NCBI RefSeq assembly: GCF_001514065.1
Contig: NZ_KQ948436.1
Coordinates: 11,261-75,260 of the forward strand
Reading direction: 5' to 3'
Length of the DNA stretch: 64,000 bases
DNA from: Streptomyces antibioticus
GTDB lineage: Bacteria > Actinomycetota > Actinomycetes > Streptomycetales > Streptomycetaceae
In this document: one piece after another, positions 9,020-18,386 of the stretch
How positions within the stretch are numbered: the first letter of the stretch is position 1
Layout of the letters: every line of letters starts with the position of its first letter
Made by a program: the position numbers and the translations under genes
Notes under the pieces: model-generated
Seen by the model: only the letters and a program-made list of their open reading frames with translations
Database searches by the model: none
Told to the model about the DNA's origin: nothing

Positions 9020-9852
9020 TTGGTCGTACGGTGTGGGGCTCCGGGACGTGAGGGGGTGCCCGGGGCGGGTCCCGTCTGGCAGGCCGGGCACCAGTAGGTG
9101 GGGCGTTCGCGGGAGCCGTCGCCCTGGTTGGCGACGCGGACGGGGGTGCGGCAGCGGAGGCAGGGGGTGCCGGCGCGGCCGTAGACGAAGAGGTCGTGGC
9201 CATGGCGGCCCGTGGTGGTGCGGACCGGGCGGTCGCGGTTGGCCTCCAGGACCTTCTTGGCGAGCGCGGGGAGCTTGGCGGCGCGGTCGGCGGGGAGCGC
9301 GCCCACCGGGAGCCAGGGGGTCACGCCCAGCAGGAAGCAGAGCTCGCTCTTGTAGACATTGCCGATTCCGGCGAGGTTGCGCTGGTCGAGGAGGGCCTCG
9401 CCGAGGGGGCGGGCCGGATCCGCGAGGAGGTTGGCGAGAGCGCGGTCGGGGTTCCAGTCCGGGCCCAGGAGGTCGGGTCCGAGGTGGCCTACGACGCGGT
9501 CCTCGTCGGAGGTGCGGAGGAGTTCCAGGACGGGGAGGCGGTAGCCGACGGCGGTCCGGTCGGCGTTGCCGAGGATCGCGCGGATCTGGTGGGCGGGGCC
9601 GCCGGTCCAGCGTCTGCCGTTCGCGTAGACCTTCCAGGAGCCGTCCATCTTGAGGTGCGAGTGGAGGGTCAGGCCGCCTTCGACGCGGGTCAGGAGGTGC
9701 TTGCCGCGCGGGGTGACGTCCAGGACGGTGCGGCCGGTGAGGTCGGCCGTGGCGAACTTGGGGACGCGGAGGTCGCTGCGGGTGAGGGTCTGGCCGGCGA
9801 GGGCGTTGTGCAGGCGGTGCGCTGTTTGCCAGACGGTGTCTCCTTCGGGCAT
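9016..9852 (-). CDS. nei: Endonuclease VIII-like DNA glycosylase Nei2
   Basis: A base-excision repair glycosylase/AP lyase for oxidised pyrimidines. The 278-residue protein begins MPEGDTVW, giving the catalytic N-terminal Pro and the Glu next to it. It has the conserved Lys in PRGKHLL, the H2TH region around DQRNLAGIGNVYKSE, and a C-terminal zinc finger with CLRC and CPAC. MPEGDTVW is the Nei2 form of actinobacteria rather than Fpg. It lies just downstream of the lhr helicase on the same strand, a pairing common in actinobacteria that suggests a joint repair role. Confidence 0.92.
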   Translation of the reverse strand: MPEGDTVWQTAHRLHNALAGQTLTRSDLRVPKFATADLTGRTVLDVTPRGKHLLTRVEGGLTLHSHLKMDGSWKVYANGRRWTGGPAHQIRAILGNADRTAVGYRLPVLELLRTSDEDRVVGHLGPDLLGPDWNPDRALANLLADPARPLGEALLDQRNLAGIGNVYKSELCFLLGVTPWLPVGALPADRAAKLPALAKKVLEANRDRPVRTTTGRHGHDLFVYGRAGTPCLRCRTPVRVANQGDGSRERPTYWCPACQTGPAPGTPSRPGAPHRTTN

Positions 9853-9910
9853 GGGTCAAGGGTGGCATGGAGGCGCCCAGGGGGGTGGGCGCTGGTGTGG
9901 CGGGTGCGGG

Positions 9911-9960
9911 TCTGTTGTGGCTGGTCGCGTAGTTCCCCGCGCCCCTGGGGGTTGCGCTGC
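9911..9960. repeat. Streptomyces dispersed intergenic repeat
   Basis: The sequence around 9911-9960, with core AGTTCCCCGCGCCCCTGGGG, matches a short element I recall as abundant between genes across Streptomyces genomes (core GCAGTTCCCCGCGCCCCT followed by a complementary G-run). It forms a CCCC/GGGG hairpin and lies between lhr and nei, where it may end or attenuate lhr transcription. Recognition is from memory of the family. Confidence 0.6.
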
Positions 9961-9976
9961 CGTCATTCCATAAGGC

Positions 9977-12900
9977 TCATGCTCTTAGCCGAAGGCCCCG
10001 GGGGGTGGCGATGAAGCCTGCTCCTTCCAGGAGGGTGCCGTACAGGGAGGTCAGGGCTGAGGCGCCGTTGATGCGTTCCACCGTGACCGTGCCCAGGGAG
10101 CCGGCTCGGGCTGCTGCCGCCAGGGCTTCGGCCGCTGCCTGGAGGCGGGGGTCGTCGGTGGGTGTGGCGACCGGGTCCTCGGGCCAGGCCAGCAGGGTTT
10201 TGCCGCCTCGCTCCATGTAGAGCGTCAGCTCGCCGTCGACCAGGACCACCAGGGAGCCCGCCTTGCGGCCTGCCTTGTGCCCGGCACCGGTCGGGGGCTC
10301 GGGCCAGGGGAGGGCGGCGCCGTAGGCGTTCGCCGGGTCGGCGGCTGCCAGGACGACGGCTCGGGTGTCGGGGGAGGGGCGGTCGCGGCGGTGAGGGGCG
10401 CGCGTGGGGGCGTGGTCGCGGTAGTCGCGGGGGGAGACGTAGTGGTCGCGTGAGGTGGGGGTCTGGGCCGGGGGCAGAGGCTCGTAGCTGTCGTCGAGGC
10501 CCAGGGGGGCCTGGTCTCCGTCGGTCTGCCAGAAGTCGGCGCCGGGTTCTGGCGTGCCGAAGTCGGCGTACGTGGTGAAGCCGTCGGGCGCCGGGGCTGC
10601 GGCGTCGGTCTGGCCTCGTTCGCGGGCGTTCGCCACCGCGCGGAGGCGGTCCACCGCGCCGTCCATCGCGAACTGGGCGGCGCCGAGGCCCTCCACCACA
10701 TAGCCGCGGCGGGCCTGACCGGTCTCCTCGAACGCGGACAGGATGCGGTACGTGGCAGAGAAGCCGCCCTCGACGCCCTCTGCGGAAACCGCGCCCCGGG
10801 TCACCACGCCGTGCCGGTCGAGGAGGGTGCGGGCCAGGGCGTGGGCGCGCAGGGTGGGGTCGGGCTCGCGGGCGGGCAGCAGGGACCAGCGGCCGGCGAC
10901 GGTGGGCGGGCCGGTGCGGGACGCCGGGCGGGCGGCGGCCGTGAGGGAGCCGTAGCGGCCGCGCGGGATCGTGCGCTTGGCACGGTGGGCCGTGGAGCCT
11001 GCTGTGCGGCCCGAGCCCAGCAGGGAGCGCATGGGGGTGAGGGTGTCGTTCGTGAGGCGGCCGGACCAGGCCAGGTCCCAGACGGCGTCGGCGAGTTGGG
11101 GGTCGGTGGCGTCGGGATGGGTGGTCGCGCGGACCTGGTCGGCGATCTGGCGGAAGAACAGGCCGTAGCCCCCGGAGAGGGCGGTCAGGACCGACTCGTG
11201 GAGGGCCGTCAGCTCCAGGGGGTGCGGGGCCGGCAGGAGGAGGGGGGCCGCGTCCGCGAGGTAGAGGGAGACCCAGCCGTCCTTGCCGGGCAGGGAGCCC
11301 GCTCCGGCCCACACCACCTCGCCGGCGGAGGTGAGTTCGTCGAGCATCGCCGGGGTGTAGTTCGCCACCCGGGACGGCAGGACCAGCTTCTCCAGGGCGG
11401 AGGCGGGCACGGACGCGCCTTGCAACTGCTCGACGGCACGCACCAGGCCGTCGATGCCGCGCAGGCCGTGGCCCTTGCCGATGTGCTGCCACTGGGGGAG
11501 GAACTGGGCCAGCGCGGGCGGCGGGACCGGTTCGAGTTCATGGCGCAGGGCGGCCAGGGAGCGCCGGCGGAGGCGGCGGAGCACGGCGGCGTCGCACCAC
11601 TCCTGGCCGATGCCCGCCGGATGGAACTCCCCCTGCACGACACGGCCGTTCGCGGCCAGGCGCTGCAACGCGCCCTCCGTGACCGCCACGCCCAGACCGA
11701 AGCGGGCCGCCGCGGTCGCTGAGGTGAACGGGCCGTGGGTGCGGGCGTAGCGCGCCAGGAGGTCGCCCAGCGGGTCCTTGACCGGCTCGGTGAAGGCCTC
11801 CGGGACGCCGACCGGCAGAGCGGTGCCCAGCGCGTCGCGCAGCCGTCCCGCGTCCTCGATCGCCGCCCAGTGGTCGGTGCCGGCGATACGGACCCGGATG
11901 GCGCGGCGTGCGTTGGCCAGGTCCTGCGCCCACTGCGGCTCCGCGCCTCGCTGGGCCAGCTCCGCGTCCGTGAGCGGGCCGAGGAGGCGGAGGAGGTCCG
12001 CGACGCCTTCGGCGTCCTTCGCGCGGCGGTCCTCGGTGAGCCACTGGAGTTCCCGCTCCAGCTCCGTCAGGACCTCGGCGTCCAGCAGCTCGCGCAGCTC
12101 CGCCTGGCCGAGCAGCTCCGCCAGCAGACGGGAGTCGAGGGACAGGGCCGCGGCGCGGCGCTCGGCGAGCGGGGAGTCTCCCTCGTACAGGAACTGGGCG
12201 ACGTAGCCGAAGAGGAGGGAGCGGGCGAAGGGGGAGGGCTCGGGGGTGGTGACCTCGACGAGGCGGACCTTGCGGGACTCCAGGTCGCCCATCAGCTCGA
12301 CGAGGCCGGGGACGTCGAAGACGTCCTGGAGGCACTCCCGGACCGCCTCCAGGACGATCGGGAAGGAACCGAACTCGCTCGCCACTTCGAGGAGTTGTGA
12401 GGCGCGCTGACGCTGTTGCCACAGCGGGGTGCGCTTGCCGGGGTTGCGGCGGGGCAGCAGCAGCGCGCGGGCGGCGCATTCGCGGAACCGGGACGCGAAC
12501 AAGGCCGAGCCGCCGACCTGGTCGGTGACGATCTGGTCGACCTCGCCCTTGTCGAAGACGACGTCCGCAGCGCCGACCGGGGCCTGGTCGGCGTCGTACT
12601 CCGTGCCGAGCTTCATCGGTTCCTGGTCCAGCAGGTCCAGGCCCATCAGGTCGGCGTCGGGGAGGCGGAGGACGATGCCGTCGTCCGCGTGCATCACCTG
12701 GGCGTCCATGCCGTAGCGCTCGGAGAGCTTGGCGCCGAGGGCGAGGGCCCAGGGGGCGTGCACCTGGGCGCCGAAGGGGGAGTGGACGACCACGCGCCAG
12801 TCGCCGAGTTCGTCGCGGAAGCGCTCCACGACGATCGTGCGGTCATCAGGGATGTGGCCGCAGGCCTCGCGCTGTTCGTCCAGGTACGCGAGGACGTTGT

Positions 12901-14857
12901 CCGCCGCCCAGGTGTCCAGGCCTGCCGCGAGGAGGCGGGGGCGGGCCTTCTCCTTGGGCATCGAGCCGACTTCCCGGAGGAACGCGCCGACCGCGCGGCC
13001 GAGTTCGAGCGGACGCCCCAGCTGGTCGCCCTTCCAGAACGGCAGCCGGCCCGGGACGCCCGGGGCCGGGGAGACCAGGACACGGTCGCGGGTGATGTCC
13101 TCGATACGCCAGGAGCTGGTGCCGAGCGTGAAGACGTCGCCCACGCGCGACTCGTAGACCATCTCCTCGTCCAGCTCGCCGACCCTTCCGCCGCCCTTCT
13201 TGGGGTCGGCACCGGCGAGGAAGACGCCGAAGAGGCCGCGGTCCGGGATGGTGCCGCCGGAGGTGACCGCGAGGCGCTGGGCGCCGGGGCGGCCGGTGAT
13301 CGTGCCGGCGACGCGGTCCCAGACGACGCGGGGGCGCAGTTCCGCGAAGGCGTCGGAGGGGTAGCGGCCCGCGAGCATGTCGAGGACCGCGGTGAAGGCG
13401 GACTCGGGGAGCGAGGCGAAGGGGGCCGCCCGGCGGACCGTGGCCAGGAGGTCGTCGAGCTGCCAGGTGTCCAGCGCCGTCATCGCGACCAGCTGCTGGG
13501 CCAGGACGTCCAGGGGGTTGGCGGGGACCTTGAGGGACTCGATGGAGCCGGTGCGCATCCGCTCCGTGACGACCGCGGCCTGGACCAGGTCGCCGCGGTA
13601 CTTCGGGAAGACCACACCGGTGGAGACCGCGCCGACCTGGTGGCCCGCGCGGCCCACGCGTTGCAGGCCGGAGGCCACGGAGGGGGGTGACTCGACCTGG
13701 ACGACCAGGTCCACCGCGCCCATGTCGATGCCGAGTTCCAGGCTGGAGGTCGCGACCACCGCGGGGAGGCGGCCTGCCTTGAGGTCCTCCTCGACCAGGG
13801 CGCGCTGTTCCTTGGAGACCGAGCCGTGGTGGGCGCGGGCGATGACCGGGGGTGCGCCCTGGGCCGCTCCTGAGCCGCCCATCAGCTCGGCGGGGGCGTG
13901 GTGCTCCGCCAGGGGTTCGCCGGTCGCTCGTTCGTACGCGATCTCGTTGAGGCGGTTGCACAGGCGTTCCGCGAGGCGGCGGGAGTTGGCGAAGACGATG
14001 GTGGAGCGGTGGGCCTGGACGAGGTCGGTGATGCGTTCCTCGACGTGCGGCCAGATCGAGGGGCGTTCCGCGCCCTCGGTGCCGTCGGCCACGGGGGAGC
14101 CGCCGAGTTCGCCGAGGTCCTCCACGGGGACCACCACCGAGAGATCGAACTCCTTGCCCGACTTCGGTTGGACGATCTCCACCTTGCGGCGGGGGGAGAG
14201 GTAGCGGGCGACCTCGTCGACCGGGCGGACGGTCGCGGAGAGGCCGATGCGGCGGGCCGGCTTCGGGAGGAGCTCGTCGAGGCGCTCCAGGGAGAGGGCT
14301 AGGTGGGCGCCTCGCTTGGTGCCGGCCACCGCGTGGACCTCGTCGAGGATCACTGTTTCGATGCCGGTCAGCGCGTCGCGGGTCGCCGACGTCAGCATCA
14401 GGAACAGGGACTCCGGGGTGGTGATCAGGATGTCCGGGGGGCGGGTGGACAGCGCGCGGCGCTCGGCCGCCGGGGTGTCTCCTGAGCGGATGCCGACCTT
14501 CACCTCGGGTTCGGGCAGGCCGAGGCGGACGGATTCCTGGCGGATGCCGGTGAGGGGGCTGCGGAGGTTGCGCTCCACGTCGACCGCGAGGGCCTTCAGG
14601 GGGGAGACGTAGAGGACTCGGCAGCGCTTCCTGGGGTCAGCGGGCGGGGGTGTGGAGGCCAGGTCGTCCAGGGCGGCGAGGAAGGCGGCGAGGGTCTTGC
14701 CGGAGCCGGTGGGGGCGACCACCAGGACGTCCGAGCCCTCTTTGATGGCCGTCCATGCGCCTGCCTGGGCCGCGGTGGGCGCGTCGAAGGCTCCCGTGAA
14801 CCAGCCGCGGGTCGCGGGGGAGAAGCCGTCCAGGGCTCGGTGTGTGGAGCTGACCAT
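9977..14857 (-). CDS. lhr: Lhr-family large ATP-dependent helicase
   Basis: A very long (1626 residues) superfamily 2 helicase. The core has Walker A VVAPTGSGKT near residue 45, a DEVH box, LSATVRP, and the later motif with QRVGRAGH; these are followed by the Lhr winged-helix and beta-barrel region and the long C-terminal domain of full-length Lhr. Mycobacterial Lhr is a 3'-5' translocase that unwinds RNA-DNA hybrids and is induced by DNA damage. I start at ATG 14857 because the preceding 16 codons look non-conserved and a purine-rich AGGATGG stands before it. nei follows 124 bp downstream. Confidence 0.93.
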   Translation of the reverse strand: MVSSTHRALDGFSPATRGWFTGAFDAPTAAQAGAWTAIKEGSDVLVVAPTGSGKTLAAFLAALDDLASTPPPADPRKRCRVLYVSPLKALAVDVERNLRSPLTGIRQESVRLGLPEPEVKVGIRSGDTPAAERRALSTRPPDILITTPESLFLMLTSATRDALTGIETVILDEVHAVAGTKRGAHLALSLERLDELLPKPARRIGLSATVRPVDEVARYLSPRRKVEIVQPKSGKEFDLSVVVPVEDLGELGGSPVADGTEGAERPSIWPHVEERITDLVQAHRSTIVFANSRRLAERLCNRLNEIAYERATGEPLAEHHAPAELMGGSGAAQGAPPVIARAHHGSVSKEQRALVEEDLKAGRLPAVVATSSLELGIDMGAVDLVVQVESPPSVASGLQRVGRAGHQVGAVSTGVVFPKYRGDLVQAAVVTERMRTGSIESLKVPANPLDVLAQQLVAMTALDTWQLDDLLATVRRAAPFASLPESAFTAVLDMLAGRYPSDAFAELRPRVVWDRVAGTITGRPGAQRLAVTSGGTIPDRGLFGVFLAGADPKKGGGRVGELDEEMVYESRVGDVFTLGTSSWRIEDITRDRVLVSPAPGVPGRLPFWKGDQLGRPLELGRAVGAFLREVGSMPKEKARPRLLAAGLDTWAADNVLAYLDEQREACGHIPDDRTIVVERFRDELGDWRVVVHSPFGAQVHAPWALALGAKLSERYGMDAQVMHADDGIVLRLPDADLMGLDLLDQEPMKLGTEYDADQAPVGAADVVFDKGEVDQIVTDQVGGSALFASRFRECAARALLLPRRNPGKRTPLWQQRQRASQLLEVASEFGSFPIVLEAVRECLQDVFDVPGLVELMGDLESRKVRLVEVTTPEPSPFARSLLFGYVAQFLYEGDSPLAERRAAALSLDSRLLAELLGQAELRELLDAEVLTELERELQWLTEDRRAKDAEGVADLLRLLGPLTDAELAQRGAEPQWAQDLANARRAIRVRIAGTDHWAAIEDAGRLRDALGTALPVGVPEAFTEPVKDPLGDLLARYARTHGPFTSATAAARFGLGVAVTEGALQRLAANGRVVQGEFHPAGIGQEWCDAAVLRRLRRRSLAALRHELEPVPPPALAQFLPQWQHIGKGHGLRGIDGLVRAVEQLQGASVPASALEKLVLPSRVANYTPAMLDELTSAGEVVWAGAGSLPGKDGWVSLYLADAAPLLLPAPHPLELTALHESVLTALSGGYGLFFRQIADQVRATTHPDATDPQLADAVWDLAWSGRLTNDTLTPMRSLLGSGRTAGSTAHRAKRTIPRGRYGSLTAAARPASRTGPPTVAGRWSLLPAREPDPTLRAHALARTLLDRHGVVTRGAVSAEGVEGGFSATYRILSAFEETGQARRGYVVEGLGAAQFAMDGAVDRLRAVANARERGQTDAAAPAPDGFTTYADFGTPEPGADFWQTDGDQAPLGLDDSYEPLPPAQTPTSRDHYVSPRDYRDHAPTRAPHRRDRPSPDTRAVVLAAADPANAYGAALPWPEPPTGAGHKAGRKAGSLVVLVDGELTLYMERGGKTLLAWPEDPVATPTDDPRLQAAAEALAAAARAGSLGTVTVERINGASALTSLYGTLLEGAGFIATPRGLRLRA

Positions 14858-15152
14858 GCGTCCATCCTGCACCCGGGGACTGACAACGGCTGGTGAGCTG
14901 GGCATTCGTGGCTGGGCCCGGCTCGGTGGGGGTTCGCGCGTTGGCGCGGGCGGTGCGATGTGGGTCGGGGCCGCGCCGGGGGGTGTCCGTCCTCGGAACG
15001 GCGCGGAATCGGTCCTTCATCAGGGGCGCCCGTGTTGACGCGCCAACCGCTGCGGGCGGGACCCCCCGACACGTCCCCTTCCCGCCGTCGCGCGCTGCGG
15101 CTCCGCGGTGGTGCGCATCCTGCCCTTCGCGGGTGTGGCGGAGAATGGGTTC

Positions 15153-16040
15153 ATGGCAGGTTCGGGTGAGCGGGCGCGGCATTGGAGGTATGCCGAGTTG
15201 CCGGGGGTCGATCTGCTGCGGGCTCGGTATGTGCGGAAGAACTTCGTGCGGCACACCCATGAGAGCTTTGTGATCGCCGCCATCGCGGACGGGGTCGAGG
15301 TCTTTCACTATCGGGGTGCTGATCGGTACGCGGGGGCCGGGGCGCTTGCGCTGGTCAATCCGGACACCGCGCATACCGGGCGGGCGGGGGTGCCCGAGGG
15401 GTGGCGGTACGGGGCCGTGTATCCGTCGCGTGAGGTGGTGGCCGGGATCGCTGCCGAGACCACGTCGATGCGGGGGACCCCGGGATTCGTCGACCCGGTT
15501 CTTGATGATCCGTACGCGGTGGGGTTGGTGCATCAGGTGCTGCGGGCCGCTGACGAGGGCAATGCGCTGGCCGCCGACACCTTGCTGCGGGTTGCCGTGA
15601 CCCGGTTGCTGCGGCTCAACGGTGGCGTGCTGCCGCGGCGGGAGGTGCGGTCGGCGGGGGCTCGGGTGGCTGTTCGCGCGCGTGCCTTGCTGGAGGAGAG
15701 GATGGCCGAGCCGCCGAGCCTGGAGGCGCTGGCGCAGGAGCTGGGTGTCGGGTCGTTCGCGTTGTTGCGGGCCTTTCGGGATCTGTACGGGATGCCGCCG
15801 CATGCCTGGCTCACCGACGCGCGTGTGCGGCGGGCCCGGCTGTTGCTGGACGGAGGCACGTCGCCGGGGGAGGCCGCCGTGGCCGTGGGGTTCAGTGATC
15901 AGCCGCATCTGAATCGGCACTTCTCGCGGATCGTCGGGGTGCCGCCCGGGGCGTACCAGCGTGAGCGCAAGAACGTACAAGACGTTCGGACGGGGCCTCG
16001 ACTAGCGTCCGACGCGTGGGAGAACGGACAGCTTTCGTAG
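15153..16040 (+). CDS. AraC-family transcriptional regulator
   Basis: A 295-residue regulator with an N-terminal AraC-type cupin (HTHESFVIAAIADG ... GALALVNPDTAHTG) and two C-terminal HTH motifs (LEALAQELGVGSFALLRAF and EAAVAVGFSDQPHLNRHFSR). Its 3' end overlaps the azlC start by 25 bp, so it most likely controls the AzlCD exporter in response to an amino acid or analogue; in other bacteria AraC-AzlCD pairs are common. ATG 15153 is chosen over ATG 15108 because the cupin follows directly and GGAG is upstream. Confidence 0.88.
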   Translation: MAGSGERARHWRYAELPGVDLLRARYVRKNFVRHTHESFVIAAIADGVEVFHYRGADRYAGAGALALVNPDTAHTGRAGVPEGWRYGAVYPSREVVAGIAAETTSMRGTPGFVDPVLDDPYAVGLVHQVLRAADEGNALAADTLLRVAVTRLLRLNGGVLPRREVRSAGARVAVRARALLEERMAEPPSLEALAQELGVGSFALLRAFRDLYGMPPHAWLTDARVRRARLLLDGGTSPGEAAVAVGFSDQPHLNRHFSRIVGVPPGAYQRERKNVQDVRTGPRLASDAWENGQLS

Positions 16041-16744
16041 ACATAGCCGCCGGTGACGGGCGGAAGGCCGACGCCTCCGTCGTACGGGACGCCCTCGGAG
16101 TCGGGGTGGCCGTGGGACTGTCGGGGTTCGCCTTCGGGGTGACATCGGCGGGGAGTGGGCTCACCGTGTTGCAGACGTGTGCGCTCAGTCTTCTGGTGTT
16201 CACCGGGGCCTCTCAGTTTGCGCTGGTGGGAGCGCTGGCGGCTGGGGGTAATCCGCTGACCGCGGCTGCGGGGGCGTTCTTCCTCGGGGTGCGCAACGCC
16301 TTCTACGGGCTTCGGCTGTCGCAATTGCTGGCGCTCCCGCGCGTGGTGCGGCCCTTCGCCGCTCAGTGGGTGATCGACGAGACGGCGGCTGTTGCCTTGG
16401 CCCAGAGGGGGCGGCGGCAGGTGCGGATCGGGTTCGCGGTCACGGGGCTGAGTCTTTATGCGCTGTGGAATCTCACCACCCTGCTGGGCGCGCTCGGGGC
16501 CGAGGCCATCGGGGACACCGACGCCTGGGGGCTTGATGCCGCCGGGCCGGCTGTGTTCCTCGCGTTGCTCGCGCCGATGCTGAAGAGCGGCACCGAGCGT
16601 GCTGTCGCCGGGCTTGCCGTGCTGCTGGGGCTCGGGTTGCTGCCCGTGCTGCCTGCCGGGGTGCCGGTGCTGGCGGCCGCTCTCGCGGCTCCCTTGGTGC
16701 TGTGGGCCGAGGGCCGTCGGCAGGGTGGGCGGGGGGAGCGATGA
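16016..16744 (+). CDS. azlC: AzlC-family branched-chain amino-acid exporter, large subunit
   Basis: An integral membrane protein of 242 residues with about 7-8 hydrophobic helices. Family stretches are FTGASQFALVG and FFLGVRNAFYGL. With AzlD it forms an exporter for branched-chain amino acids or analogues. It begins at GTG 16016 inside the end of the AraC gene, and its stop overlaps the azlD start (ATGA), so the three genes form one operon. Confidence 0.9.
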   Translation: MGERTAFVDIAAGDGRKADASVVRDALGVGVAVGLSGFAFGVTSAGSGLTVLQTCALSLLVFTGASQFALVGALAAGGNPLTAAAGAFFLGVRNAFYGLRLSQLLALPRVVRPFAAQWVIDETAAVALAQRGRRQVRIGFAVTGLSLYALWNLTTLLGALGAEAIGDTDAWGLDAAGPAVFLALLAPMLKSGTERAVAGLAVLLGLGLLPVLPAGVPVLAAALAAPLVLWAEGRRQGGRGER

Positions 16745-17049
16745 GCGTCTGGATCGCGATCGGCGTCACCGCGGTGGGCTGTTACGTCGTGAAGCTCGTC
16801 GGGCTGCTCGTGCCTGCGGGTGCTCTGGAGCGGCCGCTGGTGAAGCGGCTGGCCGCGCTGCTGCCGGTGGCCCTGCTGGCCGCTCTCACGGCCCAGCAGA
16901 CCTTTGCCGACGGGCGTGAGCTGGTGCTGGACGCCAGGCTTGCGGGGGTTGCCGCGGCCGCGGTGGCGGTCCTGCTGCGTGCTCCCTTCCTGCTCGTCGT
17001 CGCGGCGGCCGTGGTGGTCACGGCGGGCGTCCGGGCCCTGGGCGGGTGA
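16741..17049 (+). CDS. azlD: AzlD-family exporter small subunit
   Basis: A 102-residue membrane protein with three to four hydrophobic helices and the typical LAALLPVALLAALTAQQ segment. It is the partner of AzlC. The ATG sits in the ATGA overlap with azlC, and the stop is 2 bp from the stop of the convergent next gene. Confidence 0.88.
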   Translation: MSVWIAIGVTAVGCYVVKLVGLLVPAGALERPLVKRLAALLPVALLAALTAQQTFADGRELVLDARLAGVAAAAVAVLLRAPFLLVVAAAVVVTAGVRALGG

Positions 17050-17051
17050 GC

Positions 17052-17996
17052 TCAGCCGATGGAGCGGCCGTACGCCCTGAGGGTGCGCAGCGCCTCGATC
17101 GTCACCATGGGGCGGGCCTCCAGGGCGGTGCCGGGTGCCCACTGGCGCCAGCGGATCGGCCAGCCGCCGTCCTGTTGTTGTGCGGCCGCCAAGTAGTCCA
17201 GGGAGCGTTCCATCTCCTCGTCCGTGAACCACGCGCGCGCGAGCGAGTACGGCGTCCTGGCGTAGTCGTGCGGGAAGTGGTGCTCGCTCGGGGCGTAGCC
17301 CGGAGAGACGGGCTGGGTGTCCAGGTGCTCCGGGTCCAGGGCCGCGAGCCGGGTCTCGCGCACCAGGCGGCCCAGTCGGTCCGCGGCCGCCTCCGCGCGC
17401 GGGCGGTCGGGAGCGGAGTCCAGGAAGGTGACGGCGGCCTGGACCTCGTACGGGTGGGACTGCCGCAGGGACTCGACCGCGTGCCAGCAGAAGTCCGTGG
17501 CGCGGAACAGCCAGGCGTGCCAGACCTCGTTGCGGTGCAGCAGGCCGACGACCGGGCCGGTGGCGAGGAGCTCGCTGGGCGGGTCGTCCACGATCGTGAT
17601 GAACGGGGCCGTGGGATAGCCGCGCTGGCCGGGAAGGATCGCCGGCAGAGCGCCGTCCGCGGTGGAGACCGAGGTCAGATAGCGGCACACGTGCTCCACG
17701 CGTCGGCCGCCGCAGCGTCCGATGGCGTCCAGGACGCGCAGGGCGTGCCCGGTGTGCAGCGGCTGGCTGACCGGGCCGCGCAGATCGGGCTCCAGGGCGT
17801 GGCCGTAACCGCCGTCCTCGTTGAGGTACGCGTCCAGTGCGGTCTCCACCGGGTCGGCGTCGCCGTTCAGGAAGTGGTGGGCGAAGAGGCGCTGTTCCAG
17901 CACGCGCGCGGTGAGCCAGACGAAGTGCTCGGCGCGGAAGAGCGGGGAGTGCGCCGGGGGCGTCGGGGGGAGTGGGGAAGCTCCTGTTTCGGCCAT
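17052..17996 (-). CDS. Hypothetical alpha/alpha-toroid (prenyltransferase-like) protein
   Basis: A soluble protein of 314 residues. Repeated motifs of the type NEDGGYGHALEPD and QQQDGGWPIRW (DGG-x-G/W) recall the QW-like repeats of terpene cyclase and prenyltransferase toroid folds. The catalytic Asp clusters of true cyclases are not evident, so an enzymatic role is unproven. ATG 17996 is followed by a Pro-rich leader. It stands alone; nothing in its neighbours reveals a pathway. Confidence 0.75.
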   Translation of the reverse strand: MAETGASPLPPTPPAHSPLFRAEHFVWLTARVLEQRLFAHHFLNGDADPVETALDAYLNEDGGYGHALEPDLRGPVSQPLHTGHALRVLDAIGRCGGRRVEHVCRYLTSVSTADGALPAILPGQRGYPTAPFITIVDDPPSELLATGPVVGLLHRNEVWHAWLFRATDFCWHAVESLRQSHPYEVQAAVTFLDSAPDRPRAEAAADRLGRLVRETRLAALDPEHLDTQPVSPGYAPSEHHFPHDYARTPYSLARAWFTDEEMERSLDYLAAAQQQDGGWPIRWRQWAPGTALEARPMVTIEALRTLRAYGRSIG

Positions 17997-18064
17997 GCGT
18001 CAGACCGTAGGGCGGAAAGCGGTCTCGGCAAGCGGTCCCGGCCGAGGCCCACCCCCAGGGGCGG

Positions 18065-18070
18065 GATACT
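18065..18070 (+). promoter_or_regulatory. -10-like element before DUF3046
   Basis: GATACT ends 6 nt before the ATG at 18077, the same geometry as other apparent leaderless starts here. No clear -35 hexamer is seen. Confidence 0.35.
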
Positions 18071-18076
18071 GGGGTC

Positions 18077-18271
18077 ATGCGGTTGACGGTCTTCTGGCAG
18101 CGGATGGCGGATCATTTCGGTCCCGGGTACGACGACACCTTCGCGCGCGACCACGTCATGGCCGAGCTCGGCGGGCGCACGGTGTACGAGGCTCTGGACG
18201 CCGGCTGGGACGCCAAGGACGTGTGGCGTGTGGTGTGCACCGTCATGAATGTGCCGCAAGAGAAGCGTTGA
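18077..18271 (+). CDS. DUF3046 small protein
   Basis: A 64-residue protein of the DUF3046 family, almost always found close to recA in actinobacteria. The pattern MRLTxFWxRM at the start and DVWRAVCxxMxVPxxxR at the end is recognisable (here DVWRVVCTVMNVPQEKR). Function is unknown. The start is supported by the -10-like GATACT 6 nt upstream. The link to recA suggests a role near recombination, but this rests only on position. Confidence 0.85.
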   Translation: MRLTVFWQRMADHFGPGYDDTFARDHVMAELGGRTVYEALDAGWDAKDVWRVVCTVMNVPQEKR

Positions 18272-18386
18272 CGGGTCGTGAACATGCCGTGGTCCCCCCG
18301 CGCATCGGTCACAGGTCGAGCGCCGGCCGGTCACGAAGATCGCAGGGGGGCAGCGGATTGTCAGCGGCGTAGGCGAAACTTGCACC

